A DNA stretch of 41,725 nucleotides from Bacilli bacterium (lineage in GTDB: Bacteria > Bacillota_I > Bacilli_A > RF39 > UBA660). The notes beneath the pieces are model-generated. The model was not told the DNA's origin, made no database searches, and worked only from the letters and a program-made list of their open reading frames with translations. Below, one piece after another: positions 15,257-23,670 of this stretch. How positions within the stretch are numbered: position 1 is the first letter of the stretch; each line of letters starts with the position of its first letter. The stretch is from contig JAFQES010000004.1 in the NCBI GenBank assembly GCA_017398945.1, positions 1-41,725 on the forward strand, given 5' to 3'. Position numbers and translations under genes: made by a program.

Positions 15257-15280
15257 CGAACTTATAATAGTTCGTTTTTT
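15257..15280 (+). terminator. Terminator of tRNA-Gly
   Basis: Arms CGAACT / AGTTCG with a 6-base loop, followed by six T. It may also stop transcription arriving from the minus-strand gene on the right. Confidence 0.75.
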
Positions 15281-15291
15281 ATTTTAAATTT

Positions 15292-16076
15292 TTACGACCC
15301 CACATTATCAGCGTTATATTCTTTTTTATATAAATCAGCTGAAGCATTAGTATTCATATTATCAATTATATCATCAAATAAACTATACCACTTTATTTGC
15401 ACAATATGTCTATCTTGTTCGTATTTTTTATTACAATTTAAACACCTATTTTTTGGTTGACAAAATAATGATCCAAAGTGCAATCCAGAAGAATATAGTT
15501 GTTGTTTAGCCAATATAACTTTAATAATATCTTTACGATTTATCCACAAAAAATCTGTAACTTCTCCATAAATTATACCATCTATAAAAAATTCGGAATT
15601 AGTCCCTTTAATTACAAATCTTTCAATTGCAGAATTTATAAAATATTTACTATTAAATATTTCATTTAATACATTAATTTTATCCTGATGTTTTAACTTA
15701 TATTGATCAATAGCCATTCTTTTTTCTCCAGAACCATTTATAGTCCCATCAGCATAATGATATTTTAAAAACTCCTTTATGGAATCACCATTAAGCCCAT
15801 TTTCTTTTAAAAAATTAATAAAACTATATACACTTTCTACATGAACAGAATTTCTAGATCCTTTTTTTATACTGATACCTCTCATAACGCCATTTATTCT
15901 AATAAAAATATCCGACTTTTGTTTATAATGATTTTTCCAACACTTGATATAAGAATCATCACTCACTCCCGGAAATAAATCATCTACTACATTTCTCAAT
16001 AACGGATCTAATTCATATATCTTTTTTCATTTAATTTTTTTACAAAATCATATTCATTATCAAAACCACTGATCAT
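15292..16076 (-). pseudogene. Nuclease-like protein of unknown function, interrupted by a one-base frameshift
   Basis: A 235-codon frame ends at 15292. Its natural start is not in frame: the best start is ATG 16076 (GGAAGG ribosome binding site, MISGFDNEYDFVKKLNEK), but this frame ends at a TAG near 16008. Adding one A to the run of six A (T-run 16022-16027 on the plus strand) would join it smoothly as ...LNEKKIYELDPLLRNVVDD. In the main frame, SDIFIRINGVMRGISIKKG (about 29-47) looks like a PD-(D/E)xK nuclease core, with D and IKK. The C-terminal half has CLNCNKKY, half of a possible zinc finger. The gene could be phase-variable, decayed, or affected by a sequencing error. The function is not established. 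Confidence 0.6.
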
Positions 16077-16204
16077 AATATTTTTCCTTCCACTAATATA
16101 TTTTGCCAAAAATAATATAAAATCCTTTTATATTTATAAAAATATTTATTAATAATAGAAAGTAGTAAAAAATAATGTAAAATATATAAAGATTACCAAC
16201 AAAA

Positions 16205-16238
16205 AACATTGTCAACAAAATATTAACAATGTTTTTTT
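16205..16238 (-). terminator. Terminator of the lipid kinase gene
   Basis: Minus strand: AAAACATTGT / ACAATGTTTT arms with a 13-base loop, followed by T. The arms start right at the stop codon. Confidence 0.7.
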
Positions 16239-17187
16239 ATTTAGGCACTCGAATTTTAACTTGACCAGCTTGTTCAATTTTTATATTTCTAATTTTATCT
16301 TTATCTTTAGATAATTCATCATAACAATATCTTGGATCTCCATCAATATCAAACGGATTTTTTGGAACATTATCTCCCAAAAACCTTAAATCTAAAGAAC
16401 TTGTTTTAAAATGTGTAATAAGATCCGGATATTTTTGTAAATCCACATTGTGACATAACAAACTAATTCCAACATCAGCTACTACTTTTAACATATCTAT
16501 TTTCCTTAAATTTTTAATCAATGTCACTTCGAACTTCCCGTCATCTAAACTAACATTCTTAAATAAAGGCATCCCTCCAAAACCTAAAGAATTAGTAAAA
16601 GTCGCAATAATCGCTTTTTCAGTATGTAGACATCCATCTCCATCAATAAAGCTCATACTATATTCTTCAGGATTTTCATTTTTATATTCTTTTATAGCTT
16701 GAATCAAATACGCTAAGTATTTTAAATGTTTCTTTAATTCCGAACTAGTATTACAAGGTACATTAGCCAAATAACCAAATGCCGCAACATAAGAAAAAGG
16801 TTCACCATTTAAAGTAAAAATATCTAAGTTTTTATCAATACCATTAGCAATTAGCTTAGCATTTTTTATTGGATTTTTGGTTAAACCAAGCATATTCCTA
16901 ACATCATTCGCTGTTCCCATGGAATTATGACTAATTGTAGCTTTCTGTTCAATTTCAAGCATTCCTTTAACAACTTCACCAAAGGTGCCATCTCCTCCAC
17001 ATGAAACAATTAAATCACTAAAATCATTAGCCTCCTTTGCTAATTCAATAGTTTTACCTGGCGCTGTACTTTCCATTTCCCAAACTTCATATTTATTAGT
17101 TAACTCTATGCATATCTTATCTAATTTTTTTCTGCTAAATTTAGTGGCTTTAGGATTATAAATAACTGTACATGTCTTTTTTGACAT
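16237..17187 (-). CDS. Diacylglycerol/lipid kinase, YegS/DgkB family
   Basis: This is a cytoplasmic lipid kinase that phosphorylates diacylglycerol or a related lipid. Its 316 residues are the family's usual length. It opens with CTVIYNPKATKFS, has the catalytic nucleotide motif SCGGDGTFGEVV (62-73, GGDGT at 64-68), and continues with GTANDVRNMLG and LDIFTLNG. In Gram-positive bacteria such enzymes (DgkB) recycle the diacylglycerol left by lipoteichoic acid synthesis; other members phosphorylate different lipids, so the substrate is an inference. It has its own promoter (TTGCAT-17-TATAAT) and a GGAGATGA ribosome binding site. Confidence 0.88.
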   Translation of the reverse strand: MSKKTCTVIYNPKATKFSRKKLDKICIELTNKYEVWEMESTAPGKTIELAKEANDFSDLIVSCGGDGTFGEVVKGMLEIEQKATISHNSMGTANDVRNMLGLTKNPIKNAKLIANGIDKNLDIFTLNGEPFSYVAAFGYLANVPCNTSSELKKHLKYLAYLIQAIKEYKNENPEEYSMSFIDGDGCLHTEKAIIATFTNSLGFGGMPLFKNVSLDDGKFEVTLIKNLRKIDMLKVVADVGISLLCHNVDLQKYPDLITHFKTSSLDLRFLGDNVPKNPFDIDGDPRYCYDELSKDKDKIRNIKIEQAGQVKIRVPK

Positions 17188-17210
17188 AAATACATCATCT
17201 CCAAGAACAT

Positions 17211-17239
17211 ATTATAAATAACCAAATTTAAAAATGCAA
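17211..17239 (-). promoter_or_regulatory. Promoter of the lipid kinase gene
   Basis: Minus strand: TTGCAT (17239-17234), 17-base spacer, TATAAT (17216-17211). It lies in the 55-base gap after the P-ATPase gene, and the -35 box is within six bases of the stop codon of that gene. Confidence 0.7.
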
Positions 17240-17242
17240 CTA

Positions 17243-19858
17243 TTATTTATCTTTAAAAAACTTATTAATTAAAGGTTTTAACAATTCTAAAACCATAAAA
17301 AATATTACATTTATAATTAATACAAACAAAAACTGCGCTAAGTTTATTACATGTAATCCAAACAACTTACCTATTGGAGTAAAGAATACTATAATTTGAA
17401 CTAGAAGTAAAAATAAAATACTAATATTTAAATATTTATTCGAAAATAAACCTCTTTCATGAATTTGTTCCTTTAAAGAACGACAATTATAAGCAAAAAC
17501 AAATTCATTTAATATAATACTTAATAACGCTAATGTTTGAGCAACTTCTTGTCCAAACTTTAAAAACATATAATATACAAACAAACTTATAAATGTTTCT
17601 AATACCACTGATATAGCTAAAAATGCCAAAAAAAACTTAGTGAATATTTTTTTATTTAAACCATTAGGTTTATTTTTCATATTATTCTTAGAAGCTTTCT
17701 CAAAAGCTAATGCTATTGAAGGTAGCGTATCAGCAACTAAGTCGATATATAAAACATGAATAGCTGAAATTATAGTATTTCCCGTAAACATTCCAATTAA
17801 AATAATTAATATTTCTGTAAAATTACTTGATAAGTTATATAAAACATTAGTAATAACATTATCGTATATTCTTCTGCCTTCAGAAACTGCTGTTGTTATT
17901 GTTGCATAACTATCATCTAATAATATTATATCAGCTACACTTTTTGTAACATCGGTTCCGCTTTTTCCCATTCCAACTCCAACATTAGCAAGTTTCATGG
18001 CTGGAGCATCATTAACTCCATCACCGCTCATAGCTACAACTTTACCAGTTTTTTGTAATGCTCTAACTATTTGCACTTTATTTTCAGGACTAACTCTTGC
18101 AAAAACAGAATACTTATTAACATATTTAATTATGTCTTTTTCTTTCATATCAGATAAAACAGAAGCATTAATTCCTTCGCTATCAGATGTACATATACCA
18201 ACTTCCTTAGCAATTGCTAATGCTGTTTCTAAATTATCTCCAGTTATCATTATTGGCCTTATATGAGCCGATAAACATTCACTTATTGACTCTTTTACGT
18301 TTTTTCTAGCTGGATCCTTAAGCCCAACTAACCCAACTAACACTAAATTATTTTCTTCTTTATAATAGCCATAATCATCTTTAACTTTACTATTAATTTT
18401 TTTATAAGCAAAAGCTAAAACTTTTAAAGCATCTTTAGACATTACTATTTCAGCATTTATTAAATCATCTTTTAGTTTCTTAGATATTTTTTTTTCTTTT
18501 CCGTTAATTAATATACTACTTGAACAAGCTATAATTGATTCTAGACTTCCTTTTGTATAAATAATAGGTTGGTTATTCATATTATAAACAACACTCATCA
18601 TCTTTCGATTAGAATCAAATGGTAATTCAATTACTTTATTTTTTTCAGATACTATACATTTTACTTTTTGTTTTTTTAAATAATTCTTTAAAGCAACCTC
18701 CACAGAATCTCCTGTAAATTTACCTTTTTCTTCTTCATGAGCATTATTACATAGCGCCATCACATTTATTAATTCAGGATAATTCTTAATATTCTCTAAC
18801 GATAGACTTTCATTTCCACCAAATACTTTAATAACTTCCATTTTATTTTCTGTCAAGGTACCAGTTTTATCGGTACAAATAACTTCCGTAGCTCCAAGTG
18901 TTTCAATTGCAGATAAGTTTCTAACAATAGACTTCTTTTTTGCCATTTGCCCTACCCCAATTGATAAAGTTGCTGTAATAGCAATAGGCAAACATTCAGG
19001 AACACTTGCTACAATCATTGATATACATAACATTATAACATTAAGTAATGTATAATCTTTTATTAAACCATAACCTAAAACAAACGCCACTAAAAAGGCT
19101 GCTACAAATGAAATCATTGTACTAATCTTTTTTATTTTTACTTGTAGTGGAGTTACAACTTCATCCGCATTAGCCAAAGTATCAGCAATTTTTCCTAGTT
19201 CTGTATGCATTCCGACATTTGTAACTATAGCATTTATTTTTCCAGCTACTAAAACAGTTCCCGAAAAAACCATATTAGTCTTATCAGAAATAGGAAGATT
19301 TTCTTCTAAAACTCCCTCGGTTTTTAGAACACTCATACTTTCGCCTGTTAGAATAGATTCATCACATTTAGCAAAAAAACTATCTATAATTCTTGCATCA
19401 GCAGGGATTTTATCTCCCGCTTCTAAAACTAAATAATCACCTACAACAATATTTTTAGAATTAATTTTTTGAAAAACACCATTTCTTTTAACAGTAGAAT
19501 ATGAAACTGAATATTTTTTTAATTTTCCGACAGCATCTTCTGCTTTTGATTCCTGAAAATACCCCATAAAACAATTTATTAAAGAAGTTCCTAAAATAAC
19601 AATTGGTTCTAAAAAATCTTGTTCATTTACAATTGAATAAATTAAAGATAACACTCCTACTACTAACAATAAAATAACCATCATATTTTTAAACTGATCA
19701 AAAAATATAGCTAATTTACTTTTTTTATTTTGTTCCTTTAAAATATTTCTACCATATTTTTGTTGAAATTCCTTTACTTCAAAATCTCTTAAACCATTTT
19801 CTGAAACATTTAACTTTTTTAATAACTCATCTTTACTTAAACTATGAGCGTTATTCAT
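17243..19858 (-). CDS. Cation-transporting P-type ATPase, calcium (P2A) type
   Basis: This is a membrane pump that exports a cation, most likely Ca2+, using ATP. The 871 residues contain the cation-ATPase N-domain (starting HSLSKDELLKKL), the actuator motif TGES (171-174), PECLP in helix M4 (287-291, PEGLP in most relatives), the phosphorylated DKTGT (330-334), the nucleotide-binding KGS (436-438) and GDGVND (612-617). Helices M5-M6 carry NLSSNFTEIL and DLVADTLPSIALAFE, close to the acidic ion-binding residues of SERCA/LMCA1-like pumps. The Cys in PECLP is unusual. The start has an AAGGAG ribosome binding site. The gene lies 18 bases after a large membrane protein gene and probably shares its transcript. 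Confidence 0.92.
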   Translation of the reverse strand: MNNAHSLSKDELLKKLNVSENGLRDFEVKEFQQKYGRNILKEQNKKSKLAIFFDQFKNMMVILLLVVGVLSLIYSIVNEQDFLEPIVILGTSLINCFMGYFQESKAEDAVGKLKKYSVSYSTVKRNGVFQKINSKNIVVGDYLVLEAGDKIPADARIIDSFFAKCDESILTGESMSVLKTEGVLEENLPISDKTNMVFSGTVLVAGKINAIVTNVGMHTELGKIADTLANADEVVTPLQVKIKKISTMISFVAAFLVAFVLGYGLIKDYTLLNVIMLCISMIVASVPECLPIAITATLSIGVGQMAKKKSIVRNLSAIETLGATEVICTDKTGTLTENKMEVIKVFGGNESLSLENIKNYPELINVMALCNNAHEEEKGKFTGDSVEVALKNYLKKQKVKCIVSEKNKVIELPFDSNRKMMSVVYNMNNQPIIYTKGSLESIIACSSSILINGKEKKISKKLKDDLINAEIVMSKDALKVLAFAYKKINSKVKDDYGYYKEENNLVLVGLVGLKDPARKNVKESISECLSAHIRPIMITGDNLETALAIAKEVGICTSDSEGINASVLSDMKEKDIIKYVNKYSVFARVSPENKVQIVRALQKTGKVVAMSGDGVNDAPAMKLANVGVGMGKSGTDVTKSVADIILLDDSYATITTAVSEGRRIYDNVITNVLYNLSSNFTEILIILIGMFTGNTIISAIHVLYIDLVADTLPSIALAFEKASKNNMKNKPNGLNKKIFTKFFLAFLAISVVLETFISLFVYYMFLKFGQEVAQTLALLSIILNEFVFAYNCRSLKEQIHERGLFSNKYLNISILFLLLVQIIVFFTPIGKLFGLHVINLAQFLFVLIINVIFFMVLELLKPLINKFFKDK

Positions 19859-19876
19859 TTACAATTCTCCTTTTAT

Positions 19877-21484
19877 TTATTTTATTTTTATAATGAAATT
19901 TTTATTTCGTATGGTAAATATAGCTTGAACTTCTTCTGCTAAACTCACATCTTTATCTAATTGGAGTATTAATTTATCATTAACTTTTGCCGGAGTCCTA
20001 TCCATAACAGTCGAATACCTAATTTCTCCATCAATAACATATTTAACTTTCATAAAATTATTGATAAACCCATTTAAGGCGCTATTATATTTAAAATAAG
20101 AGGTTGTTTCATCAAATAAAAATTCATAGTCTATTACCATTAATATAGCATCTCTTTTAATATTTACATAATCAACTGTAACAATATCTTTTTTTGTAGA
20201 ACACTGTTCATTATAACAAACATCATAAGCATAAGTATATTTATTAACATATTCATATGATTTTAAGGTGAATTTAGTATCACCAACATTAGAATTGGTA
20301 AATACCAACTCTTCATTAACTCCAACAATTTTAGCATCTCCTTTTTCTAATTGTTTAGAAGGCTTAAGTTTAACTTCATTATAATCATCAACTAACTTAT
20401 TATTTTTGTTAATTGTACCTTTATAAATTTTTAAAATAGAGTTTTTATCTATCTCATTTTGATTAATTTCATACACTAAAGTGATTATTCTTTTTTCATC
20501 TATCCTAAGTTTATCTCCAACATAAGGTAACGCGTAATCAAAAAAATAGTGAGAAGCTTGTAAATTGGGGGTTATTTTTCTTTCGTTAGTTACTAAACGA
20601 TAATTGCTATAATCTAAACTTACTTTATTACTAGCAATATTGGTAATTTCTAATTTAACGGCTAAATAATACTTTCCATTTTCAATCGCATCTCCATTGT
20701 GTTTTAAATTTGAAATAATACTATCCATAACTTTTATCGAAAAGTTATTATTTATAGCATAAGCATTATTTTCTAAATTATTATTTCTTTTCCCTAAAAC
20801 TGATATCAGAGATAGCCCAAGGAATACAGCTAAAGTAATTCCTATGCAACTTATAATAAATTTATTTTCTAAGACATAATATCGTAATTCTCTTAGAGTT
20901 TTTCTTATTGTTCTTTTTGTTTTATAACCTTCAAAACCAACATTAATTTCAAACTCTTCATCATCATCAGCACTTATTTCAAATTCTTTTAAATCTTCGC
21001 CAAAATTAAACTTCTTAATATTAAATCCAATTACAGTAACAAAAGAATATATAATAAACCCTAGTTGTGGCAAAATAGCTATTAATGAAATATCACGATA
21101 AGCTCTAATAGTTTTAGATTCTATACTTATTTCAAATAAATCTTTAAATACTCCTGACATAAATGCCAAAAACACTAATAAAATAACATAATAAATAATT
21201 GCTAAACTATAAAATTTCCTAGGTTTATTTTTATGATGTAATAAATAATAAATTGCAATTAATATACTTAAAATAAATAACAAAATCAAATACATTAAAC
21301 CATTTATATAGTATGCCCCTATATCATAAGAAACAGAAAACGAATAGTTATTATTAATTGCATCACTAAAAAAACTAAAAATATTATAAGACTTATATAA
21401 CAAAAATCCCATAAATACAACTAATATTAAGTGAATCTTTTTAAAGTTTTTAATTAGAAATGCATACGGTTTTTTAAAAATCAT
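19877..21484 (-). CDS. Large multi-helix membrane protein with extracytoplasmic C-terminal domain, unknown function
   Basis: This 535-residue protein has about five N-terminal membrane helices (near 18-36, 58-82, 92-115, 130-152 and 205-228). An acidic cytoplasmic stretch EFEISADDDEEFEINVGFEGYK precedes the last helix. About 300 residues then lie outside the membrane and look beta-rich, with repeated KYYLAVKLEITNIASNKVSL-like strands resembling DUF4352/TasA-type accessory domains. I do not recognise a family with confidence. It is followed after 18 bases by the Ca2+-type ATPase gene, so a joint role in ion handling or envelope maintenance is possible but unproven. A TGG-TAAAAT box and an AGAAGGTG ribosome binding site precede it. 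Confidence 0.65.
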   Translation of the reverse strand: MIFKKPYAFLIKNFKKIHLILVVFMGFLLYKSYNIFSFFSDAINNNYSFSVSYDIGAYYINGLMYLILLFILSILIAIYYLLHHKNKPRKFYSLAIIYYVILLVFLAFMSGVFKDLFEISIESKTIRAYRDISLIAILPQLGFIIYSFVTVIGFNIKKFNFGEDLKEFEISADDDEEFEINVGFEGYKTKRTIRKTLRELRYYVLENKFIISCIGITLAVFLGLSLISVLGKRNNNLENNAYAINNNFSIKVMDSIISNLKHNGDAIENGKYYLAVKLEITNIASNKVSLDYSNYRLVTNERKITPNLQASHYFFDYALPYVGDKLRIDEKRIITLVYEINQNEIDKNSILKIYKGTINKNNKLVDDYNEVKLKPSKQLEKGDAKIVGVNEELVFTNSNVGDTKFTLKSYEYVNKYTYAYDVCYNEQCSTKKDIVTVDYVNIKRDAILMVIDYEFLFDETTSYFKYNSALNGFINNFMKVKYVIDGEIRYSTVMDRTPAKVNDKLILQLDKDVSLAEEVQAIFTIRNKNFIIKIK

Positions 21485-21518
21485 AATAACACCTTCTATT
21501 CTTTTAATATTTTACCAT

Positions 21519-21542
21519 AAAAAAATATGATTTTCATCATAT
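21519..21542 (-). terminator. Terminator after the LysM protein gene
   Basis: Minus strand: ATATGAT / ATCATAT arms with GAAA loop, followed by seven T. The LysM gene's stop codon overlaps the 5' arm. Confidence 0.8.
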
Positions 21543-21991
21543 TATTTTTTATTTATAATTAACTGATCAGGCATTAAATACAATGTTTGATTTTCCTTTA
21601 TTACTTTATCTTTAGAAACCTTAAACATATTAGCAACTGTATCAATTGTATCTCCTTCAGCAGTTAAATAATAACTATATCCACTTTTAGGAATTATAAT
21701 TTCTTGATTAGGATAAATATAATCATCATCATCAAGCCCATTCATTGCAGCTAATAAATCAGGGTTAATATTATAACGTCTTGCTATAGCATACAAATTA
21801 TCTCCCTGTTCTATTACATAAGTATTAAAATAAGCCTCCTTATCCTGAGGAATAATAATATCCATACCAGCTCTTAATTCGTTTGGATAAAAGATTTTAT
21901 TTAGTTCACATATTTTTTCAACAGAAACATTAAATTTTTCTGCAATAGATCTTAAAGAATCTCCTTTTTGAATTTTATAAACATCTAACAT
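21542..21991 (-). CDS. LysM-domain protein without signal peptide
   Basis: This 149-residue protein consists almost entirely of three LysM modules: about 2-50 (YKIQKGDSLRSIAEKFNVS), 57-102 (YVIEQGDNLYAIARRYNI) and 105-148 (YYLTAEGDTIDTVANMFKVS, more divergent). LysM binds N-acetylglucosamine polymers such as peptidoglycan. There is no signal peptide, so it is either cytoplasmic, exported by a non-Sec route, or acts at the inner side of the wall or a spore. Spore-associated LysM proteins such as SafA are also leaderless, but nothing else here proves sporulation. The start ATG 21991 is supported by AGGAAGTG; ten more codons upstream are open. It probably shares a transcript with the upstream gene. 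Confidence 0.85.
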   Translation of the reverse strand: MLDVYKIQKGDSLRSIAEKFNVSVEKICELNKIFYPNELRAGMDIIIPQDKEAYFNTYVIEQGDNLYAIARRYNINPDLLAAMNGLDDDDYIYPNQEIIIPKSGYSYYLTAEGDTIDTVANMFKVSKDKVIKENQTLYLMPDQLIINKK

Positions 21992-22034
21992 ATAATCACT
22001 TCCTATAATAGGATATGACACATATTAAATTTGG

Positions 22035-23126
22035 TTAATAAATAAATATCATATTATCACTATTAAATGACCATTCAAAATTTGTAATTAATTTAACTTC
22101 ACCTTTAAGTTCACTATATAAATATAATGTATCTCCACTAATATAATAAACTTCATTATCAATATTATCTATAATATTAGTTACTTCCTTACTAGATAAT
22201 AATATTTTGGTTTCATTAAATATTTTATATAATTTACCATCAATAAGTTTATAATCAAATAAAGATTTAGTTTCAAATTCTAATTTTTTGTTAATGATAT
22301 CTTTTATATCTGTTTTTATAAACTCATCATCAACCAAAATCTGTCCTTTTATTTTTCGCAATTTCTCTTTATGAGTAACTATCTCATATAAAACTTCCTC
22401 TTTTTCATCTATTAAAAATATACTTTTATCGCGTACCCCCAATATGCGACTTTCATAATATATATCCCTTTTTAAATTCCACTTGCTTATTTTCTGATTA
22501 TTAATATTTATACTATATACATTTGAAAACTTATATTCATTATCATAATCAGGAATAAATAAATAATTATTAATTTTGGTTGCTAAAGGAATTTGATAAT
22601 GATCAGAACTAAACAATTTAATTTCTTTAGTAATATTATTATCGATATAGTAAAAAGATTTATAATTCCAAATTAAATACTTTCTATTATTTAAATTATT
22701 AATTGAAATACTTTTATAATTTTTATCTAGACTCAGAGCTTTTTTATAATAAGAATCTGCTATTTTACCCTTTAGTTCACTTATTAAATGATAATCAGTT
22801 ATAACATTATTAACTTTACAAAGAGGAATCATTGAAAGATATTCACTTTCAGGAATAAAACAATACCCATTAGAAATTTCTATAAAATTAATATTATTAA
22901 TCAAATTTCTTTTATTAGAATATTTTGTATACAAAACATATTCAAATAAATTATCTTTATAGTTAAAACTAAAATAGTAAGCTGATTCATCTTTTATATA
23001 TTTTTCATTAATTATAAAATCATTTAAAGTATATTCTTTTTCATAATCTCTTGGCATGATATATATTATTAAGAAAATTCCAAAAAGAAAAATTATAACA
23101 CTAATCATTAACACTAACTTCTTCAT
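22035..23126 (-). CDS. Membrane-anchored protein of unknown function
   Basis: This 363-residue protein has one N-terminal helix (about 4-22, MKKLVLMISVIIFLFGIFLI) and no lipobox. The rest is probably extracytoplasmic. It is rich in Asn, Ile, Tyr and Lys with repeated short segments such as YYIDNNITKEIKLF, YSININNQKISKWNL and VYYISGDTLYLYSELKGEVKLI. This strand pattern resembles a beta-propeller, in which each blade holds a few strands ending in W or Y residues, but no diagnostic motif is visible. The start ATG 23126 follows GGTGAAAAT. It is the first gene of a unit with the LysM protein; a TGT-TAAAAT extended -10 box lies upstream. Confidence 0.6.
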   Translation of the reverse strand: MKKLVLMISVIIFLFGIFLIIYIMPRDYEKEYTLNDFIINEKYIKDESAYYFSFNYKDNLFEYVLYTKYSNKRNLINNINFIEISNGYCFIPESEYLSMIPLCKVNNVITDYHLISELKGKIADSYYKKALSLDKNYKSISINNLNNRKYLIWNYKSFYYIDNNITKEIKLFSSDHYQIPLATKINNYLFIPDYDNEYKFSNVYSININNQKISKWNLKRDIYYESRILGVRDKSIFLIDEKEEVLYEIVTHKEKLRKIKGQILVDDEFIKTDIKDIINKKLEFETKSLFDYKLIDGKLYKIFNETKILLSSKEVTNIIDNIDNEVYYISGDTLYLYSELKGEVKLITNFEWSFNSDNMIFIY

Positions 23127-23162
23127 ATTTTCACCATACATTTATTTTAACATTTTCTCATA

Positions 23163-23190
23163 AAAAAAACTATAAATGTTTATAGTTTCT
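23163..23190 (-). terminator. Terminator after the Tic20-like membrane protein
   Basis: Minus strand: AACTATAAA / TTTATAGTT arms with a very short loop (CA), followed by a T-run. It separates the TasA-like locus from the next unit. Confidence 0.75.
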
Positions 23191-23660
23191 TATTTTATTA
23201 AATTAAATTTACCGATAATAGGAATTTGCTTAGCTCTTCCATTTATAACGTTCACGATACCATAAATAATTGCAATTATTATGCATAGACCAATAAGTAA
23301 AAAGGGTAATTCTACAAACCAAGGAACTTCATATCTACCACAATGAAATTCTAACCCATTAATTGTACACATCTGTTCAACTAACGTAATTTTAGAAAGA
23401 AATCCATAAATAACTGAATACGCAATAAAAGTTATAAATAAATTTAAACCTTGATTTGTATGAAATTTAACAAAATCACTTTCTCGCTCAAAAATTAAAG
23501 GAATGGGAACAAAAATATAAGCAAGAATAGCCATACCTTTATTTTTTTTAATATCTTTCTTCTTAAACTTATCAGTTTCATCCGAAGTATTTAAAATATC
23601 TTCAGCAGTTTCTTTTACATTATCAACAAATTCTTCAATACTATCTTTTTTCTTTGCCAT
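23190..23660 (-). CDS. DUF4870/Tic20-like small membrane protein
   Basis: The protein has 156 residues. An acidic/basic N-terminus of 40 residues (KKKDSIEEFVDNVKETAEDIL) is followed by KNKGMAILAYIFVPIPLIFERESDFVKFHTNQGLNLFI, the hallmark of the DUF4870/Tic20-like family (first helix, then a FVKFHxNQ stretch). At least two more helices follow (about 77-90 and 116-138). In Gram-positive bacteria the family's function is not established. It is the last gene of the locus with the TasA-like protein and calcium-loop protein genes (10-base gap), so a role in export, assembly or anchoring of those products is a fair guess. The AGAGGG ribosome binding site is clear. Confidence 0.7.
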   Translation of the reverse strand: MAKKKDSIEEFVDNVKETAEDILNTSDETDKFKKKDIKKNKGMAILAYIFVPIPLIFERESDFVKFHTNQGLNLFITFIAYSVIYGFLSKITLVEQMCTINGLEFHCGRYEVPWFVELPFLLIGLCIIIAIIYGIVNVINGRAKQIPIIGKFNLIK

Positions 23661-23670
23661 AATAAACCCT

